Translations under genes and position numbers: made by a program
The notes under the pieces: generated by a model
What the model was told of the DNA's origin: nothing
Seen by the model: only the letters and a program-made list of their open reading frames with translations
Databases searched by the model: none
NCBI GenBank assembly: GCA_019637155.1
Contig: JAHBWE010000001.1
Coordinates: forward strand, 558,001 to 622,000
Direction of reading: 5' to 3'
DNA length: 64,000 bases
From: Labilithrix sp.
GTDB taxonomy: Bacteria > Myxococcota_A > Polyangia > Polyangiales > Polyangiaceae
Shown here: piece after piece, positions 8,030 to 16,180 of the stretch
Position numbering within the stretch: position 1 is the stretch's first letter
Layout of the letters: each line of letters opens with the position of its first letter

Positions 8030-11000
8030 GGTCGCTCTACGAGATGCCGCGGAACCTCGTGCTCGCTGCGAGCGCGGGTACGGGGAAGACGCATGCGCTC
8101 GTCGGCGTCGTGCTGCACTTGTTGCTCGGCGGGCGGGCCGGCGGCGCGGTCGATCCCGCGCGCATCGTCGCGACGACGTTCAGCCGGAAGGCGGCGGCCG
8201 AGATCCGCGCCCGCGTCGCGAGCGAGGTCGAGAAGCTCGTCCTGACGCCGGCCTCCTCGTTCTATGCGACGGGCCTGAAGGACGCGATCGGCGGGCGCGG
8301 CGGAGACGCGGAGCTGAGCAAGCGCGCGCGAAAGGCGCTCGCGCGGCTCCCGCACGCGCGCTTCGGCACGCTGCACAGCTTCGCGACCGGCATCGTGCAG
8401 CGGTACGCCGTCGAGATCGGCCTCGGCCCCGGCTTCGAGCTCGCGCCCGAGGCCGACACGCGCGCGCGCGCCGACGACGCGATCGCCCGCGCGCTCGAGC
8501 GCCGGCTCGATCGCGACGCCGACGCGCTCCGCGTCCTCGCCGAAGCGGCGGGCGGCATCGACCGCCTCGTCTTCGGGCTCCGCCGCGTGCTCGCGCAGCT
8601 CGAAGAGGACGGCCGCTCCGCCCGCGAGCTCGTCCTCGATCCCACCGACGCCGCGACGGTCGAACGCGAGATGGACCTCCTCATCCATCACGCGCGCGCG
8701 GTCGCCGGGCATCCCAAGACGGCGGAGCCCGCGTCCGCGCTCCTTCACGCATTCGGCAAAAACGATGAAACGGCGATCGAGGCCGCGGCCTCCGCGCTCA
8801 CCGGGCTCGCCGCGCGCGGCGCGAAGACGCCGGAGCTCGAGTCGTTCTTCGTCTTCCGCGACGAGCTGCCCGGCGTGAACCACGCCGACCGCGGTCGCCG
8901 GCTCGCGCGCGCGTGGCGATCGCGGCACGCGTTCGCGTCGCACGCCGCGCTGGTGCGCGACGTCCTCGCCGAGGCGGAGGCCGACATCGAGCGAGCAGGG
9001 CGCACGCGCGCGGTGCTCGGCTTCGGCGAGGTGCTGCGCGCGGCGCGCTCGCTCCTCACGAGCCGCCCCGACGTCGCGGAGGAGGTCGCCGCCGGCATCG
9101 ACGCGCTCCTCGTCGACGAGTTCCAGGACACGTCGCGCGTGCAGCGCGATCTGCTCCAGCTCTTGTGGGCGCGCAGCGAGGCGCGGCCGCCCGCGGGGGA
9201 GGTGCCGCCGCTCTCGGCGCTCCGCCCCGGCGGTCTCCTCGTCGTCGGCGATCGCAAGCAGTCGATCTACGGGTTCCGCGGCGCCGACGTCGGCGTGTTC
9301 GCGGAGCTCGCGGTCGGCCTCGCCGGGACCGCGGCGCGTGAGGCGCTCGGCATTCCGCCCGGCGTCACGTGGGAGCCGAAGGAGCCGATCGCCGACTTCC
9401 ACGCGCTCCGTCACAACCGCCGGAGCGTCCCCGCGATCCTCGCGTTCGCGAACGCGTTCAGCGCGCGCCGCTTCGTCCCAGGCGATCCGCCGCCGGAGCT
9501 CTTCGAGATCGCCTACGTGCCGGAGACGGAGGACCTCCTCGTCCCGCCCGAGCGCGCGAACGCGCCGGCCGCCGCCGTCCCCGCCGCCCCGCCCGTCACC
9601 TGGCTCCGCGTGCAGCCGAAAGGCGCGACCTCCACGCGGCTCGAGGAGGCGCTCGTCATCGCGGCGGAGGTGCCGCGCCTCCGCGACGCCGGGCGCGCGC
9701 TCCGCGACATCGCCGTCCTCGCGACGACGAACGGCATGCTCGACGCGGTCTCGTTCGCGCTCGCGCAGGCGGACATCCCGTACGTCGTCGCGGGCAAGGG
9801 CTTCTTCCGCGCGCGCGAGGTCGCGGACCTCGCCGCGATGCTCGCGTTCGTGCTCGACCCGCGCGATCGCATCGCGATGCTCGAGGTGCTGCGCGGACCG
9901 TGGACCGGCGTCCACGACGAGACGCTGCTCGCCCTCGTCGAGCCGGGCAAGGGCCTCGTCCATCCGTCGCGGTGGTCCGCGCCCCCGACCCCCGCGCTCG
10001 TCCGCGCCGAGGACCGCGCCGCGCTCGATCGGACCGCGCGCCTCGTCGCGTCGCTCGAGCGCGCCGCGGGCCGCCTCGGTCCCGGCACGATCCTGCGCGA
10101 GGCGATCGCGGCGACGGACCTCGAGTCGTTGCTCGCCTCCCTTCCGCGCGGCGAGCAGCGCGTCGCGAACGTACGGAAGCTCCTCGCCCTCGCCGACAAA
10201 CACGCCGATCCGCGCGCCTTCCGCGCGTGGCTCGACGACGCGAAGGAGCAAGACGTCGCGGAGTCCGAGGCGGCGACGTTCTCCGAGGACGACGACGCGG
10301 TCCGCCTCCTCACCGTCCACGCGAGCAAGGGCCTCGATTTCCCGGTCGTCTTCATCCCCGAGATCGGCGCGGGGCTTCCGCGCGCGGACAAGAACGTCGC
10401 GCGCATCGCCCTCGGCGCGGGCGACGCGCCGAACGTGCTCTCCGTGCGCGTCGCCGACGAGAGCGGCATGGTGCTCGAGCCGCCCTCCTACGCGCGCGCC
10501 CACGCCCTCGCGCGCCGCCGCGAGCGCGCGGAGCGGCAGCGCCTCGCGTACGTCGCGGTGACGCGCGCGGCCGAGGAGATGTTCTTCGTCGGCGGCCGCT
10601 CCACGACCAAGGACCTCGACATGGGCTCCGTCACGCTCGGCGTGCTCGAGGACCTGAGCGCCGATCTCCTCGCGGTCCGCGACGTCGAGGTGCCGGCGCC
10701 GGCGATCCGCGACGCCGCCGCCGCGCCCGCGGACTTCACCTCCGACTCCGTCGCCGCGGGCCCCGCGCCGTCGCGCGAGCCGCGCTGGCAGGTCCTCCCC
10801 ATCGCGCCGACCGCGCTCGCCGACTTCGAGCACTGTGGTCGCCGCTTCGAGCTCGTGCATCTCCTCGGTCTGCCCGAGCACGCGCGCGGCGCCCGCGGCG
10901 AGAGCGCGGAGGGCGCGCTCGACGCCCGCGCGCAGGGCACGATCGCGCACGAGGTCCTCGAGCGTCTCCCGCGCGAGGCCTTCGGCGCGGCCGCCGCGGA

Positions 11001-11556
11001 CGAGGCCGTCACCCGCGTCCTGGCGAGCATCGGCGTGCCGCCGGAGCACCCGCAGCACGACGCGATCGCGGCGCGCGTCCTCCGCTTCACGGGCACGCGC
11101 TACGCCCGCGCCGTCGCCGAGAACGACGCCCTCGTCGAGCGCGAGGTCGCGTTCGTCCTTCCGGTCCTCGACGCCGAGGGCCGCGCGGTCACGCTGCGGG
11201 GGAGCATGGACCTCGTCGTGCTCTGGCCCGACGGCGCGGTCGACGTCGTCGACTACAAGAGCGCGCGCAGCGGCCGCACGGAGTCGTATGCGTTCCAGCT
11301 CGACGTCTACGCCCTCGCCGCGCGCGCGCGCTACCCCGAGGCGACGCGCCTCCGCGCCGGCCTCGCGTTCCTCGGCGGCGGCGACGGCGAGCCCGCGTGG
11401 CGCGAGCTGCCACCCGAGGCCGACGTGCGCGCCCGCATCGCCCGCCTCGGCAGCACGCTCGTGCGCGCGCGCTGGCGCGACGCGTTCCCCCGCGTCGAGA
11501 TCGAGAAGTGTGAGTCGATCCATTGCGGTTTCATCGGCCGCTGCCACCCGCGCTGA
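8026..11556 (+). CDS. addA: AddA-like UvrD-family helicase/nuclease
   Basis: 1176 aa from a GTG overlapping the addB stop by 4 bp. All superfamily 1A motifs are visible: Walker A ASAGTGKTHAL (Lys21), motif II LLVDEFQDTS (Asp364-Glu365), motif III VVGDRKQSIYGFRGAD, motif IV region LRHNRRS, motif V LLTVHASKGLDFPVVF, motif VI YVAVTRAAEEMFF. The C-terminus carries a PD-(D/E)XK nuclease: GTIAHEVLERL, then SMDLVV and VVDYKSAR (DYK 1076-1078), then AFQLDVYAL. Partner of the upstream AddB in double-strand-break end resection. Length and domain order fit AddA rather than RecB, since no separate RecC or RecD gene is present. Confidence 0.9.
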   Translation: MRSLYEMPRNLVLAASAGTGKTHALVGVVLHLLLGGRAGGAVDPARIVATTFSRKAAAEIRARVASEVEKLVLTPASSFYATGLKDAIGGRGGDAELSKRARKALARLPHARFGTLHSFATGIVQRYAVEIGLGPGFELAPEADTRARADDAIARALERRLDRDADALRVLAEAAGGIDRLVFGLRRVLAQLEEDGRSARELVLDPTDAATVEREMDLLIHHARAVAGHPKTAEPASALLHAFGKNDETAIEAAASALTGLAARGAKTPELESFFVFRDELPGVNHADRGRRLARAWRSRHAFASHAALVRDVLAEAEADIERAGRTRAVLGFGEVLRAARSLLTSRPDVAEEVAAGIDALLVDEFQDTSRVQRDLLQLLWARSEARPPAGEVPPLSALRPGGLLVVGDRKQSIYGFRGADVGVFAELAVGLAGTAAREALGIPPGVTWEPKEPIADFHALRHNRRSVPAILAFANAFSARRFVPGDPPPELFEIAYVPETEDLLVPPERANAPAAAVPAAPPVTWLRVQPKGATSTRLEEALVIAAEVPRLRDAGRALRDIAVLATTNGMLDAVSFALAQADIPYVVAGKGFFRAREVADLAAMLAFVLDPRDRIAMLEVLRGPWTGVHDETLLALVEPGKGLVHPSRWSAPPTPALVRAEDRAALDRTARLVASLERAAGRLGPGTILREAIAATDLESLLASLPRGEQRVANVRKLLALADKHADPRAFRAWLDDAKEQDVAESEAATFSEDDDAVRLLTVHASKGLDFPVVFIPEIGAGLPRADKNVARIALGAGDAPNVLSVRVADESGMVLEPPSYARAHALARRRERAERQRLAYVAVTRAAEEMFFVGGRSTTKDLDMGSVTLGVLEDLSADLLAVRDVEVPAPAIRDAAAAPADFTSDSVAAGPAPSREPRWQVLPIAPTALADFEHCGRRFELVHLLGLPEHARGARGESAEGALDARAQGTIAHEVLERLPREAFGAAAADEAVTRVLASIGVPPEHPQHDAIAARVLRFTGTRYARAVAENDALVEREVAFVLPVLDAEGRAVTLRGSMDLVVLWPDGAVDVVDYKSARSGRTESYAFQLDVYALAARARYPEATRLRAGLAFLGGGDGEPAWRELPPEADVRARIARLGSTLVRARWRDAFPRVEIEKCESIHCGFIGRCHPR

Positions 11557-11579
11557 GGCGAGCGCGAGCGCGAGCGCCG

Positions 11580-12245
11580 TCATCCGGCCTCGCGGATCAG
11601 CACCTCCTCGATCTCGATGCTCACGTGGCCGCTCCGCGCGATGACGACGTGGTCGAGCAGCGGGATGTCTGCGATCGCCGCCACCGCCGCGATGCGCCGC
11701 GTCGCGGCGATGTCCTCCGCGCTCGGCGTCGGATCGCCGCTCGGATGGTTGTGCACGAGGAGGAACGCGCTCGCGTCGAGCCGGATCGCGGCGCGGACCG
11801 GGTCCGCCGCGCGCATCGCCGCGCCGTGGAGCCCGCCGCGCGCCACGCACCGCGCCGCGCGGAGGTGCATGTTCCCGTCGAGCGCGAGCAGCCACACCTC
11901 TTCGTGCGCGAGCGACCCGAGCCGCGGCGTCGCCCACCGCACGAGCGCGCCGCTGTCGAACACGCGCACGCCCGCCGTCGCGCGCGCCCGCTCCACGCGC
12001 CGCCCGAGCTCGAACGCCGCCGCGATCGCGCGCGCCGCCGCCATCGCCTTCGGACCCGGCTCCGCGATCGTCGCCCCCGCCTCCCGCGTGTCGGGATCGC
12101 GCCCCTCGAGGTGCGCCGCGATCTCGAACGCCTCCGCCCGCGCGAGCCGCTCGAGCCCACCGGCCCGTTCGAGCAACGTACGCGCCCCCCGCCGCGCCAC
12201 CACCGCCACGAGATCCCTCACCGACTCTTCCGCGAGCGCATCCAT
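11580..12245 (-). CDS. radC: RadC-like JAB-domain protein
   Basis: 221 aa. The C-terminal half is the RadC JAB/MPN domain: VWLLALDGNMHLRAARCVARGG, then the metal motif LLVHNHPSGDPTPSAED (His165, His167, Asp171 with Ser169). An HhH-like segment (LERAGGLERLARAEAF) lies near the N-terminus. RadC proteins are widely called DNA repair proteins, but their biochemical role is unsettled. The frame stays open up to 12389, but those 48 extra codons have ordinary third-position base use, unlike the real genes here, so the ATG at 12245 is preferred. Convergent with addA across 23 bp. Confidence 0.85.
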   Translation of the reverse strand: MDALAEESVRDLVAVVARRGARTLLERAGGLERLARAEAFEIAAHLEGRDPDTREAGATIAEPGPKAMAAARAIAAAFELGRRVERARATAGVRVFDSGALVRWATPRLGSLAHEEVWLLALDGNMHLRAARCVARGGLHGAAMRAADPVRAAIRLDASAFLLVHNHPSGDPTPSAEDIAATRRIAAVAAIADIPLLDHVVIARSGHVSIEIEEVLIREAG

Positions 12246-12473
12246 CCCCCGCCGACAAGCAAGCGCGCAGCCAAGACCACGCGCGAGCCATTCCGCGCAG
12301 TTGCCCCGCGTGACCCTATGGCCCGGGCCAGACCGGGCCAGGCCAGGGGCCAGTGACTCGATGTCGAGTCCTGCCGTGCGTACCTCCAAAGCAACGCTCC
12401 CGCGCTCCTCGCACGATTCGACGATCTCGTCGCCGTCGCCGCCGAAGAAGACGCTCGAGCGTGAGCTCGTCGC

Positions 12474-12914
12474 TCACCGCGCGGCGTCGTGGGTGACGAG
12501 CGCATCGCGGAGCGCGGTCGCGTCGGCGGCGGGCCCGCCGCGGCAGCCCGAGGTTTCGACGATCACGACGTGTGGCTCGTGCGCGAGGGACCAGACGTAG
12601 ACGTTGCGGCGCGCATAGACGTCGGCGCCCGTGAGGAGGAGGCCGATCTCCGCGGTCGCGTAGTCGGCGGGGCACGCGAGCGGCGGCTGCGTGTCGGCGC
12701 CGAGGGCGTCGACGAGCGCTCGTACCTGCGCACGATCGCGGATCGCCACCGGCGTGCCCGGCGCGCCGTAGGCATCGTGCCGCGTGACGCGCACGGCGAT
12801 GGTGGACTCGCGGAGCGGGAGCGGCGGCGCCGGCCGCGCGCGCGCGACGAACCACAGCGCCGCGACCGCGAGCGCCGCGCCCACCGCGCACGCCGCTGCT
12901 CGACGCGGACTCAC
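12474..12914 (-). CDS. small membrane-anchored protein, unknown
   Basis: 146 aa. One N-terminal hydrophobic segment (CAVGAALAVAALWFVARA, residues about 9-26) makes it a signal-anchored or secreted protein. The remainder is a soluble domain with two cysteines (LACPADY and TSGCRGG) that could form a disulfide. No family recognised. Starts 27 bp downstream of the stop of the next secreted protein gene on the same strand, so the two may be co-transcribed. Confidence 0.65.
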   Translation of the reverse strand: MSPRRAAACAVGAALAVAALWFVARARPAPPLPLRESTIAVRVTRHDAYGAPGTPVAIRDRAQVRALVDALGADTQPPLACPADYATAEIGLLLTGADVYARRNVYVWSLAHEPHVVIVETSGCRGGPAADATALRDALVTHDAAR

Positions 12915-12941
12915 GCGGCGCTCCCGGCCCTCGTCGCGCGC

Positions 12942-13898
12942 TCAATCGCGGCAGACGCCGTAGTTCGTCCCCTTGAACGTGGCGCCGGTGGTGCACTTCT
13001 GCGTCGGGCCGCAGGCGGCGCCGTCGGTCATGCGGCAAAGCTTGTAGCAGGTGCGGTCGCCCGGGGAGCCGAGGCACGTGAGGCCCTCGGCGCAGTGCTT
13101 CGCCTCGCAGGACTCGCCCGCTTGCTGCGTGTCGGTCGAGACGCAGCCCGTGTCGCCCTTCGGCGTCACGACCGCGCAGCTCTCCTTGCGACCGCAGCCG
13201 CCCGGCTCGAGGAGCGTGCACGCCTTGATCGGCATGCAGACGGGCGCCTTCACCTGCTCCTCCGGCGTCGGCGCCGGCGTCGGGCGCACGACCGGCTGCA
13301 CGTCGCAGAAGGTCGGGCCGCCGTTCTGCGAATCGACGCCCTCGCACGTGTGGCCGCAGCAGTAGCGGCGGCACACCGCGCCGCTCTCGCCGTCGACGCA
13401 GTCGAAGCCCGGCGCGCAGTCGTTCGCGCTCTTGCACGCGACGCCGTCGACGCCCTTCACGTCCGCGCTCGCCGGCGTGCACGCCGTCGCGGCGCTGCTC
13501 TGCGCGCTCACGTTCTTCACGATCCGACACGCCTGCGCCGGCTCGCTCGCGTCGACCAAGCTCGCCGCTCCGCCGTCGAACGCGCACGCGCCCTTCGTCG
13601 GAGCCTGCGCGCCGTCCTCGTCCGGAGAGCAGCTCGTCGTGACGTCGCCGCAGAGCGGGCTGCCCGAGATCACCTTCGTCACGCCCGCCGCGTCGGCGCC
13701 GTCGTCGATGGTCCCCGGCTCTTCGCCGAGCTGCTCCGTCGGCGACCCCGCGCCCGTGTCGAGCATGCTGCTCGCCTCGTTCACACCGCACGCCGCGGCC
13801 GCGGCTCCGAACGGCAGAGCCAAGAAGAAGACAGGAAGAAGGAAGCGCCGCAACACGACGGTAACGATCAGAAAGGATACACGCCCCGTGCCGCCCAC
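12942..13898 (-). CDS. cysteine-rich secreted protein or lipoprotein
   Basis: 318 aa from a GTG preceded by GGGA; a second GTG at 13856 would give a tidier signal peptide. The signal (RRFLLPVFFLALPFGAAAAAC) ends at a possible lipobox cysteine. The mature part holds about 25 cysteines in short motifs (CAPGFDCVDG, CRRYCCGHTCEG, CGRKESCAV, CRMTDGAACG), a pattern frequent in myxobacterial surface proteins and suggestive of small disulfide-knotted modules. A proline-rich stretch (VVRPTPAPTPEEQ) separates two halves. Function unknown; it acts outside the cytoplasm. Confidence 0.7.
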   Translation of the reverse strand: MGGTGRVSFLIVTVVLRRFLLPVFFLALPFGAAAAACGVNEASSMLDTGAGSPTEQLGEEPGTIDDGADAAGVTKVISGSPLCGDVTTSCSPDEDGAQAPTKGACAFDGGAASLVDASEPAQACRIVKNVSAQSSAATACTPASADVKGVDGVACKSANDCAPGFDCVDGESGAVCRRYCCGHTCEGVDSQNGGPTFCDVQPVVRPTPAPTPEEQVKAPVCMPIKACTLLEPGGCGRKESCAVVTPKGDTGCVSTDTQQAGESCEAKHCAEGLTCLGSPGDRTCYKLCRMTDGAACGPTQKCTTGATFKGTNYGVCRD

Positions 13899-13976
13899 GA
13901 AAATCCCACGCGCCCCATCGGCGAGGGGCCACTAGCTATGACACCGAAGTCAGGGGCTAGGCAGGGCTCTCTTGTT

Positions 13977-14040
13977 CGAGAGGGCTCTGCCCTCTCGAGC
14001 TCTCCCGCCGGGGGCCGTCGCGCGGAGACGCGCTCCGCGC
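13977..14040. terminator. two strong hairpins in the 13899-14099 intergenic gap
   Basis: The 201-bp gap between two minus-strand genes holds a perfect 9-bp stem with a TCT loop (13977-13985 with 13989-13997) and an 8-bp stem, GCGCGGAG with CTCCGCGC (14020-14027 with 14033-14040), followed by G/C runs. There is no U-tract, so if this ends the upstream operon it would do so by structure or with Rho. It could equally be a repeat of the kind seen at 22229-22349, which also uses perfect stems with 3-base loops. Confidence 0.4.
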
Positions 14041-14099
14041 CCCCGGGCCCCCCGAGAGGGGGAGCCCCCAAGGGCTGAGGATCGCCGAGCCAGCCTCTC

Positions 14100-16169
14100 C
14101 TACTTTGCCTCGACGTCGCGGGTGGTGGAGTTTCCTGCTGTGTCGAAGGCGCGGACGACGACGATGTGTGAGCCCGGCGGTACCAGCGCTGCGACGTCCG
14201 TGTCGACGTGCTCGTCGGTCGTGTCGTAGATGCCGTCCTGCGCCGAGAGCGGGCGCCAGTCGGGCTTGCCGTCGATCGAGAGCTCCACGCGCGAGATCGG
14301 CGAGGTGCCGTCGACGACGTGGAGGCGGAGCTTCCGTCCCGTCAGCGTGATCTGATCGATGCGCGGCGGCGTGTTGTCGACCGTCACCGTGTCGGACTCG
14401 AGCGCGTGCTTCTGCACGTTCTCGGGCGGGTTCGCGAGCTCGTCGCTCGCCTCGATCCGCACACGGTACTTGCCCTCCGGCAGCGTGCCCGTGTCCCACT
14501 CGAGCTCCGTCTTCGTGTGGACCTCGTCGGGGCGGAGCGCGTCGCGCCACTCGGTGTGACCCTCCTTCTTGAATGTCACGCGGTAGCGGAGCGGGTCGTT
14601 GTCCTGGTTGTCGACCTTCCACGAGAGCTTCACGATCGCGTCGCGCTTCGGCGGCTCGCCCCCGCTCGCGGGGACCTCCTTCGCCGGCTCCTTCGTCGGG
14701 GCCGCCTTCGGCGCCGCGTTCACCTCCGTGACGACGGGGCGCGCGTTGTCGGTCACGAACGGGATCGAGACCTCCGCGAGCGACGCGTTCGGGTCCTTGT
14801 TGAAGCGGGCGCGGACCTGCACGTAGCGCGCGCTCACCTTCATCGGCGTCGGGCCCGTGATCGGGTTCGACCAGCCGCTCCACGTCGCGTCGGGGAGGCC
14901 GCTGCCGCCGGTGCGGTAGCTGATCTCGACGGGGCCGCTCGAGCGCCACGAGATCGTGCCGAAGTGCGCGCGCAGCGTCGCGTCGAGCACCTTGCTCGTC
15001 CACACTGCGTCCGCGCCGCCCTTGCCGAGGATGCGGTGGAGCACCGGCGGATCGCTCGAGAGGACGACGCCGCTCTTGCCGCTCTGGCCCACGAGCAGCG
15101 CGGCGACCTGACGCTCGTCCGTGTCGGCGACGAGCGTGACCGTGTGCGCGTCGCCGACGGTGTACACGCGGCCCTCCGCGCCGGTGCCGACGTACGGCTG
15201 GCCCTTCTCGTCGAGCGCGAGCGACATGTAATGCGTGTCGTCGTGCTTCATCATCCGCTCGGAGCGGCCTTGCGTGTCGTAGCGGAACAGGTGGCCCTTG
15301 CCCGGCTTGCTCTTCGCGCTCGACGAAGGGCCCGGCGGCGCGCGGCCCGCGGTGGCGGGGCGCTTCGGCGGCTCCGGCGGCTCGACCCCTTCGTTCGTGA
15401 CGACCCAGAGCGTGCCGTCCGCCGCGACCGCGAGCGCCTTCGTCTCCTCGCCCGGCAGGTCGCCGATCACCGTCGCGCGCCCCGGCCCCGTGATCTTGTA
15501 GAGCTGCGCGTGCGGGCTCGACCCCGCGTACACGTCGCCGTTCGGCGCGACCGCGACCGAGATGAGGTTCGTCTCCGTCGAGCGGAAGTAGACCGAGCTC
15601 GTGCCGCTCGGCTCGACGTGGAAGATCTTTCCTTCCGGGCCCGTCGCGGCGTAGAGGCCGTTGCCGGTCTTGTCGGCCGCGAGCGCCCAGACGTGCTGCG
15701 CGTCCTGCAGCGTCGCGAACGCCTCGGCCTTGCCCTGCGAGAGCTTGAAGATCTTCCCGTCCGGCAATGTGCCGGCGTAGACCGCGCCGTTCTTGGCCTG
15801 CACGATCGACGTGACCGCGAGCGCGCCGGTGTCGGCGTAGAGCGTCACCGTCTCGCCGACCGCCTTGTAGACCTTGCCGTTCGGGCTCGTGCCGATCAGG
15901 GTGGAGCCGTCCGCGAGCTGCGCGACCGCGAACACGGCGCCGGCGTCGGGGATCGGCGTCGTGCCGAGGTTGAACCCCGCGCGCACGTTGCCGTCGGAGC
16001 CGACCGCGACTCCCTTGAGGTCACCGCCCGACATCTTGTCGTGCGTATCGAGCACGAAGGTCCGCGTCCCGACCGCCCCGGCGTCGTTCACGACGAGGAG
16101 GCAAGACGCGGAAGCAAGCACGGCGGCGATGGCGAGCCGCGGTCCCGAAGCAGCGATCATGGAGCGCAT
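14100..16169 (-). CDS. secreted beta-propeller protein with C-terminal Ig/Fn3-like domain
   Basis: 689 aa. N-terminal signal peptide (AIAAVLASASCLLVV). Residues about 40-370 contain repeated blades of the form GxVYKAxGE, AVYAGTLPDGKIFKLSQG, GLYAATGPEGKIFHV and DVYAGSSPHAQLYKI, as in NHL/SMP-30-type propellers. The C-terminal 250 residues (about 440-689) look like tandem beta-sandwich domains: CBM-like (YVQVRARF) and bacterial Ig-like (YRVRIEASDELANP, VVVRAFDTAGNSTT). Probably binds a ligand or sugar outside the cell. Last gene of a four-gene minus-strand operon; 11 bp behind the S55 peptidase gene. Confidence 0.8.
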   Translation of the reverse strand: MRSMIAASGPRLAIAAVLASASCLLVVNDAGAVGTRTFVLDTHDKMSGGDLKGVAVGSDGNVRAGFNLGTTPIPDAGAVFAVAQLADGSTLIGTSPNGKVYKAVGETVTLYADTGALAVTSIVQAKNGAVYAGTLPDGKIFKLSQGKAEAFATLQDAQHVWALAADKTGNGLYAATGPEGKIFHVEPSGTSSVYFRSTETNLISVAVAPNGDVYAGSSPHAQLYKITGPGRATVIGDLPGEETKALAVAADGTLWVVTNEGVEPPEPPKRPATAGRAPPGPSSSAKSKPGKGHLFRYDTQGRSERMMKHDDTHYMSLALDEKGQPYVGTGAEGRVYTVGDAHTVTLVADTDERQVAALLVGQSGKSGVVLSSDPPVLHRILGKGGADAVWTSKVLDATLRAHFGTISWRSSGPVEISYRTGGSGLPDATWSGWSNPITGPTPMKVSARYVQVRARFNKDPNASLAEVSIPFVTDNARPVVTEVNAAPKAAPTKEPAKEVPASGGEPPKRDAIVKLSWKVDNQDNDPLRYRVTFKKEGHTEWRDALRPDEVHTKTELEWDTGTLPEGKYRVRIEASDELANPPENVQKHALESDTVTVDNTPPRIDQITLTGRKLRLHVVDGTSPISRVELSIDGKPDWRPLSAQDGIYDTTDEHVDTDVAALVPPGSHIVVVRAFDTAGNSTTRDVEAK

Positions 16170-16180
16170 CCTATTGGTTT

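Noticed and set aside
7741..12291. Long minus-strand open frame opposite addA
   Set aside because: Same antisense artefact; its composition mirrors addA codons and no motif is present.
12246..12389. 48-codon N-terminal extension of the RadC-like protein
   Set aside because: Third-position base use is random, unlike the rest of the gene, and it contains short GGCCA-type repeats.
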